NCBI RefSeq assembly: GCF_958298935.1
Contig: NC_084940.1
Coordinates: forward strand, 3,936,001 to 4,000,000
Direction: 5' to 3'
Length of the DNA: 64,000 nt
Source of the DNA: Phragmites australis
Lineage: Eukaryota; Streptophyta; Magnoliopsida; Poales; Poaceae
Part shown: positions 1 to 12,241 of the stretch, piece by piece
How the letters are laid out: every line of letters starts with the position of its first letter
How positions within the stretch are numbered: the first letter of the stretch is position 1
The notes under the pieces: generated by a model
The model's input: the letters and a program-made list of their open reading frames with translations, nothing else
The model's database searches: none
Told to the model about the DNA's origin: nothing
Position numbers and translations under genes: made by a program

Positions 1-400
1 GAGGAACCGTATTCCTTACAACCGGCATGATATACGGATGGTGATCAAAAACCGCCGTGAGGAACACCATGAAGACGATCTTCGTTACTACGACCACAGA
101 TCTACAGGACGAGATGGTCGACATAACTCCCCTGCTCGAAGAAACAGGCGTGACAGTCCTCCACGACCTCCTCCTGAAGAGTTCAATGGGGGCTGCGAGG
201 CTTCCGTACACGAACTTCGATCAATTCGCTAGCTCGAGAAGTTCAAAGCGGGCCTGATCCAGAAATGCAACAGGAAGATCAATCCCAACGAGTGGTTGTA
301 GATCTACACCACTGTTATTCGAGCAGCCGATTGTGACAATCGAGTAATGGCCAATTACCTATTAACCGCACCAAATTGGTCACCACCCTATGGGACCAAC
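1..400 (+). pseudogene. Ty3/gypsy gag relic
   Basis: Reading one frame from position 38 through to about 400 gives a degenerate retrotransposon Gag. It has an Arg/Asp/Pro-rich linker (RRDSPPRPPPEEF), then LEKFKAGLIQKCNRKINPNEWL, then IYTTVIRAADCDNRVMANYL. The last two blocks resemble the start of the capsid-like Gag core of grass gypsy elements (pattern: EWLQIYTTAIxAAGGDDRVMANY). Two in-frame TAG codons interrupt it, one where Trp is expected (TGG to TAG near 230) and one where Gln is expected (CAG to TAG near 298). Both are single transitions. No LTR is visible because the window begins inside the element. Confidence 0.6.
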
Positions 401-2212
401 TGCCGCAGTGTCATCCCGGCTACCCTTCACCAAAACCAGCCGCCGACATGCCTCCACCAACCACCGCTATCACCGGATCTGGTCGCCTCCATTGCTAGCC
501 CACCACTAGGCAACCGGATCCAGGCTGCCAGTGCGCGGATCCAGGTGCTGCCCCTGGATTCGGCCACCATCGCCTCCCGCAACCGTCCACCGTGAAGAGC
601 ACTCACCCTGTGCATGGACATTGCCGACTAGCCTGTGGTTGCATCCTCCAAAAATGCGTCAGCCCGCCACCATGCTCTATCTCCACCACCGCTTGACCTG
701 CCATCGTCGCTTGCATCGCTACACCACCCACGTGCCGCCCTACAACCCAGATCTGGCAGTGGGTAGCCTCGCCTCCGCCGTCCTCGAGGTTGTCGGGCTT
801 TCGGTAGCCCACTCAGGCAGCAATGAGGTGGAGGGGGGAGGGAGGTGGGTTGGTGGCGACGCAGCGGGGAGCCGCCCGTGTCGCCCCTAGGAGCGACACA
901 GGGGCTTGTGGAGCGACACCGGATAAATATAAATTATCTGTCAGCCACTGATTACTTGCAACCAGATCAATCGTAGCAATACATATATGTATGAAAGTTG
1001 TGTCATCAGAATGAAAAACTGCCAATATAAAACAACAGGGAGTAAACTTGCATACCATACTTTGGTGATGAATTGCATCTTTGGAGGCTCAAAGGGATAG
1101 ACACCTACCGATCAAAGACCAAAATCAAGTAGGCGATAACAGTTGACACACCATGCGCGATAACCGCCGGAGGTGCGAGACCGTGGCTACTATCGCCTCC
1201 AGCAGGAATGGTGTGTGCGCTGCTTGCAGGTGCAGGACACCGTTGCGAGCATCGCCCCGAAGCCCGACCATCCGCTACCAGGAGTCCAAGACCACATCTG
1301 TGCAAGGTCGAGGACGAAGGCGCGGAGGACACGTTCAGCCCGTGGATCGAGAGCAGGAGCATAGCGGCGGGGATGTGGGGAGGCGGAGGCGGCGGCGTGT
1401 GGGTGGGTGGCAGAGGAGGTGGGGAGGAGCGAGGGGAAGGGGCTGCCTGGCCCTTGCCCATCCCCTTGCGATTTGGGGTTTCGGTGGTTGCGTGGTTTTT
1501 CAAGTGGACGTGGTTTTTGGATGGTTAGGTTTTTCAGCAGTTTTTAGCGAGGGTGCAGAGGAGAGGGGAGGAAGTGACCCACCACTAACTACCAACTACT
1601 ACTTTATATAATAGAGATGTTCTTAATTTCTCTAGAAAGTAAAGCTTTTAAATTTTTTAGTTAGGTGTAATGAAAATTAGAAAGTACTAACTGGGTGTCA
1701 TCAAAGCACTCAGAAATCAAGGAAACGTACCCTCTAATTATATATGCTTCCATCATCACCACCCAATAAGCAATTCGGACTAGCCAAACTGATGGGAGGA
1801 CATGCCCAGGCCGTGGATCATGCCAATGGCGCGCCACTCATCCTCATACCTCCACCACCATCTCCTCCTCGTTGTGTTCATCGCCGTATCTGCACATGCA
1901 TCCGTCGCTAGTGACAAGCCGCCATCCGCAAACGGCGATGGCGGCAGACAACATCTTCCTCCGGGTGTGCCGCGCCAACACGACAAACACGTCCACCTGC
2001 TGCGACTCCCCCCCACCCTGGTTGGCTGGCTCCTTCCACGAAAACACGACGTCCTTGCCTAAATTGTTGTTGTCGATCTCTCACCTTGGCACAGGCAGGA
2101 AACCAAATAAAATAACAGAGGAAGGTTACACATTATTGCGAACCTACATTTGCTATGCCTGTGGTTGCGGGTGATGATCTCTTCTTGAACCTACAAAGGA
2201 TGTCAACTCGTA
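401..2212. other. Unassigned GC-rich then AT-rich stretch
   Basis: No gene can be supported. 400-900 and 1150-1560 are C/G-rich and carry open frames on both strands that look compositional (Pro-rich or Arg-rich). At 878-899 GTGTCGC and GCGACAC form a short perfect stem, and GGAGCGACAC recurs at 910-919. The stretch probably holds further decayed transposon sequence. Confidence 0.4.
1802..2174 (+). pseudogene. Possible secreted-protein fragment
   Basis: A frame starting at ATG 1802 begins like a secreted protein: a basic start, then a hydrophobic run (HHHLLLVVFIAVSAHASVAS). After this the frame changes character. Another frame in the same stretch (from about 1938) reads AADNIFLRVCRANTTNTSTC, which loosely recalls the first cysteine region of invertase/pectin-methylesterase inhibitors. 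Together they could be a frameshifted fragment of such a gene. There is no helical-bundle core after it, so this is weak and may be chance. Confidence 0.18.
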
Positions 2213-2220
2213 TGGCCATT

Positions 2221-2939
2221 TAAGGATGAAAACGGACTAGATAAATTCCGTCTTGTTTTGATCCGTTTTCTATATTTTTTTCTCGATCGTTTTCAGATTT
2301 TTGGGACTTACGCGAAAATAGGATAGAAATGGTTTTGCTGTTTCTCGACTGTATTGTCGGTATCCTGTTTTTTAATCAGGAATTTTCCATTGGGATTCTT
2401 GTTTTTTCAATTGTAGGAGAAGGAGAATGAGGAGAGAGAAAATAGGAAGTGATTCATACATGAATCGTGGTGAATGATACTGATGAGCTGTAGATTGAAT
2501 GGAAGATTGATTATTTTGGTGTTTTGTTATTCTATCATGCTATTATTGTAACATGTGTCATTGTGTATTGGTGTGTGACTGTGTTTATTTGTGACTCGAT
2601 GACTTTATATGAATATGTGTTGTGTCGAGTACTCGAGTTATGATGATATGGTGATTGTTTTTTAGTTGAGATTTATGTCATCACATGGTCTATGTATATT
2701 CGGTATGAATTACTTTATTAGTGTAAATTAATTGTGTATCGTGTCGATGCTTGAATCATAATTCTACGGGTCGATGTTCCCGATATGAATTGTTCGAATT
2801 GGTTCGTTCCGATATCCCGACATTTCCGAATTCGCACTCATTTTTTGTTTTTTCATTTTTAATTCTATTTTAAAAAGAAAATGTAAAAATAAAAATGGTT
2901 AAAAAAATTTCCGACCGTTACATTCCATTTTTATCCCTA
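2221..2939. mobile_element. hAT-like non-autonomous element
   Basis: The ends are imperfect inverted repeats: TAAGGATGAAAACGG at the left and, read inverted from the right, TAGGGATAAAAATGG. They are flanked by similar 8-bp sequences, TGGCCATT (2213-2220) and CAGCCATT (2940-2947), with 6 of 8 identical. An 8-bp duplication and a TAGGGATG-like end are typical of hAT elements. The interior is AT-rich with no coding capacity. The imperfect duplication suggests an old insertion. Confidence 0.5.
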
Positions 2940-2947
2940 CAGCCATT

Positions 2948-3552
2948 GGCACAAGGAACGGCGAGCACATCGGCAGTGCGGCTGCGCCCGCGGCCCAAGG
3001 AAATGGGGCATCCGACCGAAGCCAAGCGGCCCGTGCGTGCGAGCAACCGCGACCCACACCTACGCAGGAAGCGCCAGTAGCGTGGCGTTTCGGATCATCC
3101 ACCGCTGCAGCTCAGGGGTCAGAACTGAGCAGGCAGAAGCCGCGGCATTCCGATCGCCAAACAACTAGTGCCGGCTCGGATGGAGACACGGCTCCGTCCC
3201 TCAAAGGCGGCCGGTTTCCATACGCTGGCCAGATCGGATCTCCGGTTGTCGGTAGGTTGGCTCGGTACAATTTGTTTCCACTGATTTCGTTGGATGATAG
3301 TACCATCAATCAGTTCATCATCTCAATCCCAATGCACAACCACAAAGAAAAAAGGTACAGTGTTTCAAGCCACCGGCCCTAACTCAAAACTATCACAATT
3401 CACAGCCACACCCACACCTGTATTTACACACGCACACACACCAGTGGTTTACGGGTCATCTTAGCTTCACTACTTACACTTGTAAGCTGCAACGACGCAT
3501 CCAGAATGGAGAAAGACCAACCAAAAAAGGAGAGAAAACCGGTGGAGCATGC
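2948..3552. other. 3' flank of the DUF547 gene
   Basis: No gene seen. It holds the presumed 3' untranslated and downstream sequence of the minus-strand gene that ends at 3553, with a CA-rich tract around 3410-3440 (CACACCCACACC...CACACGCACACACACC). Confidence 0.4.
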
Positions 3553-6500
3553 CTACTCAGCCAAGTCCCTATGTACAACGTATCTGAAGGACGACTTGTA
3601 CGGCATCCACTCGACGCACTTGTCGATCCTCCTCCTGAGGCAGTGCTGGACCTCCTTGTCCTGGGCCTCCGACATGCTCTCGCACACCAGCTCCGCCAGG
3701 TGCCGCAGCTCCAGCGCGGCGTCCTTGGCGTAGTAGTGCAGGACCTTGGGCAGCAGGAGGACCTGCTTCCTCACCATGACGTTGGCCTGGATGAACTCGG
3801 TCCGGGCTACCTCCAGCTGGTGATGTATCTTCTTGGCCGTGTACAGCCGGACCTGCAGTAAGAAGGTTTTGCTGTCAGATTTTGCATGCGTAATTGAATC
3901 GGTAGCAGGAGATGATGCTATACTGAGGAGCTTACAGGCGGGTCCGAAAATGCCCCGGTCGAGAGGGCGAAATGCGCAATCGGCTCTGAATGGTGCAGAG
4001 CATAGGCGTGCCTGGTCATCCCTGCCATGGACCTTTTTGTCGGTGTGAATAGCGAGCGAACCCACTGCAATGCCATGCTCATTAGTTTGTTTGTTCTGCA
4101 TTTCTGATGATCGATTGTGTTTATATTGTAAATGGAAAGTACCATATTTTGCATATGTACGTACCAATGAGGGACAATGGGATTGACATCCGAGAATTGA
4201 ATTCTGAATAGTCTGAGCATTCACTGATTGGCCACCCACATTATATGCAGCCTGACCAAAAAATTGTCAAAATGATCAGATACATTTGTGCGAGCGTTCC
4301 TCGAAAAAAAAAACATTTGCATGCAAGTAGAGATAGCACTAGAGAATGAGATGTACCTTCAAAATCATATCTGTGCTCTTCATGCGTTTGTCATGTGGAC
4401 CATAGGCCAGAAAAGCCTGACATATCACAAGGAAGTAATATAGGTTCAGCATGCATTTTCAGTTATGGGGCTAACAATGGACATAGGAAAGGTGAGATGG
4501 AATTTCAGTATAGAGCAATACATGCATCACTAAAGCATTGTGGATGTTGATCCAAAAGCAGAGCTGCTCTTCATGTGTCATCTTCATTGGGTCAATTCTC
4601 TCGAGGCGCTGTATCAGGGACCTGGGACACAGTATGAACAATATATAAATCAGTAACTGAAGCCTTAGGTCTTTCTTAAGTCTACTATCCCTGACTCCCC
4701 GTCGAGAAGATAAATAGTTCAGATAATTTTTTTGCTGTTTTTCTTGTTTTAGTTGCTTACCTGACAGTCTCAAGCATTTTTGAGGCATAATCAAACTTGT
4801 CAGCATCTATACGTATCCTCGGAACAATAACCATGCCTATGCTTTGTTCATTCCTCTCTTTCTGGAATCCATATTGGCGAGGGCTATCAAAGTTGAACCG
4901 AGGGCTCCAGCTATCATTGCGGTGCCTCGGAGAAAAAGTACTTGAAGATGAAACAGAAGGACTTGGTGAAGTCATGCAGTCTGCATCTTGCGATGGCATG
5001 CTTCCAAGTTTGCAGTAGACAGAGGCGATGCAGCTTAAAATGTCCTCCGATAATTTGCATGAAATCTTAGGTACATAGTCAGAAATAGAAGCACTCAAGA
5101 AGTTAACAAGGCTGGAATGCCTTGAACCTGATTTTGATACCTCCTGTAACATATGAGAGTTGCGTCAGATGTTTCCAGCTAGAAAGATTATTCTACTAGT
5201 ATGATAGAATGAAGAGAAATAGTCTGTGCACTAACAGAATTTGAGACGGCTGGCAAGTTGAAGGCTGCGGAATGCTTGATATCCCTCAAACGGAGCGCGC
5301 CCTCATCGATATTTTTCAGTGTTTCTTGATCCACCTGCTGCAAGTGACATTAATATTAGGACATTGGACATTTAAACTTTGTACTATCCAACCTAGCATC
5401 AATGAGTTATGTACCTCGCTTGTGAAACTGCAGGATTCAGAAAGATATTGATCAAATGTTCTTCTATAGAGGGAAAGGAGATGCAGTTCCTTGCGTATAA
5501 CTTCCTGCTCGAGAGCGGCAATCTCCCCAACTAAATCTGCAACAGACTGCAGCACTGCAAGGTCACAACTAAGAATACATCTAGAATTAAATGGCATAGA
5601 TGAAAACGCATACCAATATTAATTTTCTCACTTTTCAGTTTTCACTATGCATAAGAATGTTTGTGTTTAGATCTTAAACCTCACCCCGGAATAAACCAGA
5701 TACATAATTCAAAAGATAGTTTTGGTCCAAAATCTGGAGTCCGCCCAGATATGATCAGCATGGTTTCAAGGATGTTAGTGGTTTACTTAGACTCTAATGA
5801 ATAAGCAATAGCAAAAATTAACCACTGAATGAAACACATGCATTTTTTTTCATCTTTGAGAAATTATACAAGCCTTGACATTTTGAAAATTTTCCTAGTA
5901 GTAGCAACAAACCTTTGAGCTCGCCTTTTGGGTTCTTTCTGTTGTTTTACTGGAGCAATGACTCGGCAATTGCTCTGGCAAGTTAAGTGAGTGCCTTCTG
6001 TGGAGCATCTTATCTCTATGGGTGGTCTACATGACGAAAGTCATTCCAATAGGTAAACTGGATAAAATATTTTATGCAAAAAAAAAAACGCAAGATGGAT
6101 CCAGTTTACTCACAGGCTTGCAATAGGAGAATCGCGGTGACATGTCTAGTGCACCTCCATGTGTCTTCAGAATGCTAAAAATGACAAGTAGTAAATAGTT
6201 AGAACAGTGTTTTCCATCTGAATAGATTCGCACAAATTAATTTGGCGGTCACTCAGCACCCTAGGCCTCGTTCAGTACTTGGAATTTGGAGGTACAGAGG
6301 AAAACATATCAATCCTATCCAAGATTCACTAAACTAAAATTATGCATTGGAAACTCTTATGCTCAAATATTACCCACTACTTCTTTATGGACGATAAAAT
6401 AAAATTAAGAGTTAGTGGAGCACTGACAGCATTGTCAACCATTTTTAGAAGATGAACACTGGACAGCAGTCTACACTCTACAGTGGTACCGTACATGTGA

Positions 6501-6979
6501 TCTAAAGGTATTCAATGTGATCTGAAGAGGACGGTTGAATAGCACAGTGAGAAATTGATAGTTTGCTGAACTAAAATAATGCGTAACTGCTCTCTACGCA
6601 CATATGAATGATGAACTGCACAGCGCTCAAACACGGATCAGAATTCAGAAGGCTAGTAGTTGTCTACGTCTGTCCTTCATTTAGTTTTCCTGCACACCCC
6701 ATCAGCGCTTGTGAATTACTCTCCCATGTGCGTTCATGTACTCTCAATTTCTTACTCAAGGGTACTCTTTCAGTATGTGCAGTACCGATTAATCATGACG
6801 AATTGCACAAGTTACAGAAAAAAAATTCATTCAGATTTCAGGACATGCTGAGAGAGAAGAAGAACTAACCTCCGTGAAGAGTACCGATGCTGGAGACTGC
6901 AAGACGAGCGAGCGGACCTGGGCGTGGCGGCGCAGGACGCCGTCTCCGAGAACACCCCTGATCTTGACTCCCTCTCCAT
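3553..6979 (-). CDS. DUF547 / MIP1-type leucine-zipper protein
   Basis: I resolved eleven exons whose phases all fit: 6979-6870, 6174-6114, 6026-5913, 5546-5415, 5337-5236, 5143-4761, 4621-4522, 4416-4357, 4251-4165, 4064-3936 and 3852-3553. They encode 525 aa and the stop is TAG at 3553-3555. Residues about 96-125 (GEIAALEQEV...LHLLSLYRRTF) match the second half of the ternary-complex-factor MIP1 leucine zipper. Residues about 300-440 form the DUF547 domain, with EEQLCFWINIHNALVMH, AYNVGGQSVNAQTIQNSILG and HFALSTGAFSDPP. The C-terminal ~100 residues are the family's helical tail (KKIHHQLEVARTEFIQANV, LRHLAELVCES, EWMPYKSSFRYVVHRDL). The biochemical role of this plant family is not established. 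The usual first half of the zipper is not seen, so the N-terminus is short for the family. An in-frame upstream ATG at 7316, spliced 7183 to 7013, would add 56 residues; the 6979 start is the conservative choice. Confidence 0.9.
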
Positions 6980-7012
6980 CGCTGCCTGAACCTTCTCTCC
7001 CCTCACCGAGAA

Positions 7013-7316
7013 CCTGCCAAGCGCCAGCCATGAATCCATGACCAAGAGCAGTATAATATGCATTGCAAGCAATATCCACAGCTACGCATCTGATCGCTCA
7101 CGCTACTATCTTATCCGATTAATCAGCTATTAGCATTAATGTAGTAGTAGCACTAGAGAATCTGACAGCCGGGATGCCATACCTTGAGCTGTTACTGCCG
7201 GGAAGAGTGAGCTGTCCATATAGAAAGCAAGAAAGGCGCCGTGGCTCAGCTTTGTCCGGGCGGCGGGAGCTCAGTGCGCAGGTTCTCTGAAGAACTGAGC
7301 TCGTTTGCTCATGCAA
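7013..7316 (-). other. Probable leader exon/intron of DUF547 gene
   Basis: On the minus strand a good donor (CTCAAG/GTATGG, exon end 7183) and a good acceptor (TTGGCAG/GTTCTC, exon start 7013) define a likely intron just before the chosen start codon. The upstream exon also has an ATG at 7316 that stays in frame through this splice: 134 + 34 nt before ATG 6979, a multiple of three. It is therefore either a 5' UTR exon or an extra 56-codon N-terminus. Upstream (about 7560-7640, read on the minus strand) is pyrimidine-rich, as in many plant leaders. Confidence 0.45.
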
Positions 7317-9135
7317 TGGAAAAAGGCCAACGCTTGGATATCAACGGCAAGGGCAACAAGGAGGAGAAGCAGATTAGCAGAGCAGGCTACTACGGATCAT
7401 GGAGAAGATGACTAATCGTTTGCTCACAATGGTGCTAGTATAAGAATGGTGAATGTGGGCTGAAAGGCAAGAGGGAGTGGAGATAGCCCTGGAGGCGAAT
7501 GAGGCAGAGGAAAGCTAGCGCAGCAGCCGCCAAAACAAATGGGAATGGAAAAGACGGCCAGAAAAAAGCAGGGCTTAAAAGGAGGCAAAGGGAACAGGAA
7601 GAGAGAACGAGAGAAAGAAGAATCAAACAATGGCATCAATCCTTCTGCCCCACCGCTGTTAATTCTTTAACCGAAGGAACAGGGAAAGGCTAGCGATCGA
7701 CCGATTGATTCCCAAACCACTGCGGTCGAATCAGCAACAGCAGGATCGAGAGATGATGGTTGTTTGGCTATAATACTCGTTGGATTAGTAGTAGTAGCAT
7801 CAGAAGCTGAGAGGGAGAGGCTGGGGACAAGCACCAAATCCCTGTGCTGAAAGGATTTTTCATTTTTTGGCCAGAGGAGATGTGAGAATGACCGAATGAG
7901 TAGAGTATTATTAGGTGTGGGAGCAGAGGGGGAGCAGTGAGGGTAGGTGAGAACAAGGGGATTTGGTTGTTGCCTTCTCCAGTTCCTTGGCTTTCTTGGG
8001 AAAGCAAAATGATCAAGCCAAAGATAGCCAACTATTCTTGGTCCATCACCAGTTCACCACCACGCAACTTGGTTATTTTTTGGCTGACGCTCCGTTAGCA
8101 GCAGGACAGTTCATTTGTAGCCGTCAGACGGTTAGATCAGGGTGGTCAACTTCATCCTTGCATGGGGAATTGGGAACCAAAATTTGTGAAATTCATGGAG
8201 CATTTGCTCTCCCATCTAGGAGTATACTCTTTATATGTTGGTTCCCTTGATTCTGCAGGGAAAAAAATGCCATTTTCCTTCAAATTAGTGTTGGCTGGAA
8301 GATGTAGATTCTTTGACACTGCTTGGGGCAAACTGCTGCACCTTTCTGTGGAAAAGAAGCGACGCGGTTGAGTGAACCATGACGGACGGCTCACCTGATG
8401 GTCAAACCGAACCGACGGCGCCTTGCACCAAGTATAAGATTGCTCACCACGCTGGTGGCACCTTGCAGGCTTGCTCATTCCCGTGACCCATGCAAAAAAA
8501 AACAGAGCTTGGTCTCTTCTCTGATGCGACGTTTCATCTCACTATCCTGTGATCTTCGCAACAATATTGCCAAAATCTTAAAACAGTTGGAAGCAAGCAC
8601 TGGGCCACTGTCTAGCACGAGCCAAGATCGTATCAGCTCCGGGTGCAGAGATGCATGCGCCCGCCCGTGCATTTGCGAGGCAAGCAGCCAAACAGGCATG
8701 CGACTCTGCGCTGTGCTCATAAACAATGGTGTCCTGCTGCCGTTTTGCGTCAGATTAGTAGTAGTACTCGTCGTAGTACGACCAGCAATCAGTGCTCCGA
8801 CGATCAATTTAAGGAGCAGGGGCCGAAGATCGGAGTGACAAGGATGGGCCGAGATCCGATGGGGTAGATCAATTTAAGCAACCAGTGCTTATTTTATGCG
8901 TTCCGCGAGAAAACAACAAGGCAAAGCGAGTAAGAAGCATCTTCACCGAGCATGGAGCTTCTGATGCTGCACAGTATAGTGGCATGGCATCCCAACGCGG
9001 CGAGGGCGGGGGCGGGGCCGGGGCCGCCGCGCGCGCGTGCACCGACTCCCAGGCGCCTCCATGCCTGCCGACGCGGCCAGAGCATGGCGCGTCCGGCTCC
9101 CGCTCCCGCTCCCGCCGTCGCGGAGATGCGCTCCT
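7317..9135. other. Promoter-side intergenic region
   Basis: No gene is supported. 7317-8100 is the upstream side of the DUF547 gene and holds pyrimidine-rich minus-strand tracts; no convincing TATA box was fixed. 8960-9130 is a very GC-rich patch (GGCGGGGGCGGGGCCGGGG) with open frames on both strands but no recognisable product. It may be a truncated first exon cut by the AT-rich sequence that begins at about 9140. Confidence 0.35.
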
Positions 9136-10170
9136 GGATACGTGTACCAGTATGATATACGGATGTGTTTTAAAAAAAACCTCGATACACGGATATGTTT
9201 GATTTAAAAAATAATTAATATGATGTATATAATAATAGCATGAATAAATTAACTTGTTCTTGTGTTATTTTTTTTTTCTCTTTTTCAATAGATCAAGTAG
9301 CCAACATCCAAGATTAAAAAAGAATGTAGAAGAGGGTTACAATTATAAACCACAAGTGTATAGTGAATAAAAGTGAGAGGAAACATATTAATTACATCAT
9401 CTTTGAGGATGAGAAAGCTTCCACTTCAACCATCTTTTCTTCTCTTATAAAATCAGTTAATCAGATAGTATAATACATAGCTACTACATACTAAATTCAT
9501 AACATAGCACATAGCAATTCACTAGTTGAGTATGGTGTACATACTATAAAGTATATACCACACTGCAAATTGAAGTTGAAGCATTGAACCTAGAGTATAC
9601 TAATACAAAACGAAGCATTCAACTTGAACCTACAAAAACTACTAAATTGAGCCAATAGGGAGGAAGAAAAAGAGAAAATGAGAGAAGAACTCACCGATCA
9701 CGCGGTCACTATTGGGCGCCGGCTTACAGTCGAGGCTGCAGGAGGTGAGGAGGGGTGCTCACAGTTGCTCGCCCATTACCGCTGCAGGCGGGTCATGCAG
9801 CAGTGCGTGCCTGTGTGGTCCGAGGGCAAAGAATAGAAGCCCATGCGACAACCCTTTCTGGTGGAGGTGATCGTCGGTCGCCGTCGGCACGTGGTCACAC
9901 GGCCTACCGCCGAGCACTCGTTGTGGCTACAAAGAGAGGCGGCTAGGTGTTAAGTGTGGAGAGACGGAGAGAGACTGAAAGGATCATGCATTAGGTTACT
10001 GAAGAGACCCTGTTGACATAGACTAGGCTGTATCGGAGATGTATCATCTAAGTATTAGCACATATCTGATTTGTTTTTTTTCTTTTTTCTAATATATGAT
10101 GGATACGTATCCTAGTAGTATCAGAGCTATATCTCCAATACGGATACGCTCTCGATCGGAGGCGTATCGA
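9136..10170. mobile_element. Possible DNA element with a GC-rich leader
   Basis: Both edges carry related GGATACG/TATACGGAT-type motifs in opposite senses (GGATACGTGTACCAGTATGATATACGGAT at the left, ...TATCTCCAATACGGATACG at the right). The interior has a GC-rich block, 9695-9960, that ends on the minus strand in a good donor (GCGTGATCG/GTGAGTTC). That looks like a leader exon feeding an AT-rich downstream region (9140-9690) with no surviving frame. Family unknown; no clear target duplication. Confidence 0.25.
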
Positions 10171-12241
10171 TGTTTTGCAGTACGGGTCAGAGTACGATGT
10201 AAGCGACCCTGTTCTGGGCGATCGATGGTGACCGATACGCCGCCCCGGCATGGGCCGGCAACCCAGCGACGAGCTATCCGATCAGCATGCGCGGATGCAA
10301 AGGGAGGCGAGGCGGCTCATGCCAACAACATCAAGAGATGTGGCCATTGACCACCCGGTCTAGAGACAACTTGTTTTAGATCCTATGTTAATTAATAGAT
10401 GATATCTTTCTCTGTTTTATTTCTTTTCATTTCATATCAGATAAAATACTAAATATATTTTTTCTAAACCGCTGACGTCACCTCGTTATAAACACCCTGA
10501 TAACAATTCTGCAATTTCTACACGTGTGGCTGCTGAAAGACACGAACGAAGTCGATCAGATGGCCCTAAAAAATGAGGGGAGCATAACAGTAGTTGGATC
10601 TTTACGACTTCACGAAAAAAAGATAAATCCGTTAAAACCCATCGAAAAACAAGAATTTGAGCGGCCTGTCCCCGTCGGGTCCGTGCGTGCGCGCGCGCGC
10701 GCGCGGCCGTCTGTCGGTGGCCGTCTGGCGGATCGGAAAGCTAGCATCCATTCACTGTGCTGCCTGCTATGCTAGGTGGCGGACGGATCCAAGGGGCAAA
10801 CAAAGGCAGAGCATCTGGCCGCTGCGTTATCCGTCGCCTGTCTGTGAGGGCGGACCCTGCGACGAAACTTTTGTGATCTCAAGGAAATTTCATGGCGCAC
10901 GCAGCTGCTTCGACATTGATAGGATCATAGGACCACCAAACCATCGTCCGTTTTTTCTATACGAGTAGGATACTTAAACTTCTCCCTGCCTTCCTCGATC
11001 CGTCCTTTCCTACAGCTACTACGGGCATCCTTTTGGACACCGGAACTCGGAAGGAGAACGACGCGACGAGCTTCTGAAGCACCAACTGCGCGGTAAGATC
11101 CTATGGTACGAAAAAACGACTGGAGTTAGAACTCTCAGTTGCCCGTGAGCAACTCTGGCATTAATACAGCTCCTGTACTGTCTTCGGTTATGAGGTGGGA
11201 ATGGACGTATATCCTCTGACTTTGTGAAGTAATGTCATCGGAATGTATAATATAAGCTGGGTGAACGGTACCCTGCTCTTATTTACTGTAACAAATTACG
11301 GTAGTAATTCTACTGTTTATAGATGTACGGTAGCAAATAATTTGATAAGTCTGTCCTAAATCTAACGGTTCAGAAAAACTAATGTCACAATACTGTTTAT
11401 CCTCTGGCTCTGCTTAAGATACGATTCCGGTGGAATACAATTTGTCATCGTGGACCAAAAATCATTGTAACACCATTATTTATTATTTGGTCCCCATTTA
11501 GTCATGATGCACTGTTCTAATTTAATCGGGTAGATTGGTTATACAGGTGTTATCAGTGCTACTTAAAAAAAATAGTACGTGCTCTGCTCCGGCCTCCACG
11601 ATGAATCTCATAGTTTTTTTTTTTCCTAGAAACTTCGGTACAACTTGCATGCAGCAGTGTCTCGCTATCGACTATTACTTAAAAGAAAATTTCATCTTAT
11701 TAAAACATATAATAAGTAAATCTAAAATTTAATTTCTAATAGACACGAGTACAATCACCTCTACTTACCACTGAAGCCAGATTTAGTTATCAATGAAGCT
11801 TGTAGTTAAGAACCACATTTTTGCAACACGGCAAAACATTGCAATGCATGTTGACAGACTAATCTCTCCGTCACCGCAAGCAAAAGAAGAATTCGGCGGC
11901 CAAGTCAAGGAGACAAGGCACAACTAATCCACCATTTCTCTTCGCTATATATCTCCATCGAAATCGTATCGATCTCAACTACTATTTGATTAGCTTATTC
12001 GAGGAGTATCATGCAGGCGCTAGCTTGCTTCTCTCTTCTTAATCATCAAGCTGAATCAAACGGTAGCTTAGCACGTAATACCATGTATCATGGATGGAAC
12101 CTAGCTAGTTCGTTAGGCTAGTTGTTGAACTGTCGATCCTGTCTTCTATCGCGATTGGTTCACCATTATATAAACAAAACAAAACCCAAGTGATTAAGTA
12201 CACATACACTTGTTAGCAGTTGCACTCGTACATCTTATACA
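10171..12241. other. Intergenic, no gene recognised
   Basis: AT-rich sequence with short open frames only. It includes a GC dinucleotide run, described separately. Confidence 0.4.
10684..10707. repeat. (GC)n alternating tract
   Basis: GTGCGTGCGCGCGCGCGCGC-type alternating purine/pyrimidine run of about two dozen bases. Such tracts can adopt left-handed DNA. No gene lies across it. Confidence 0.8.

Noticed and set aside
1105..1611. Frames of 106-152 codons
   Set aside because: Pro- or Gly/Arg-rich on opposite strands, no domain, no splice or promoter support.
5547..5554. Alternative acceptor 8 bp upstream for DUF547 exon 4
   Set aside because: Using it would put a TAG in frame within eight codons; the acceptor giving exon start 5546 keeps phase.
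8152..8478. Minus-strand 108-codon frame
   Set aside because: No domain and no coding-like composition; it overlaps other equally open frames.
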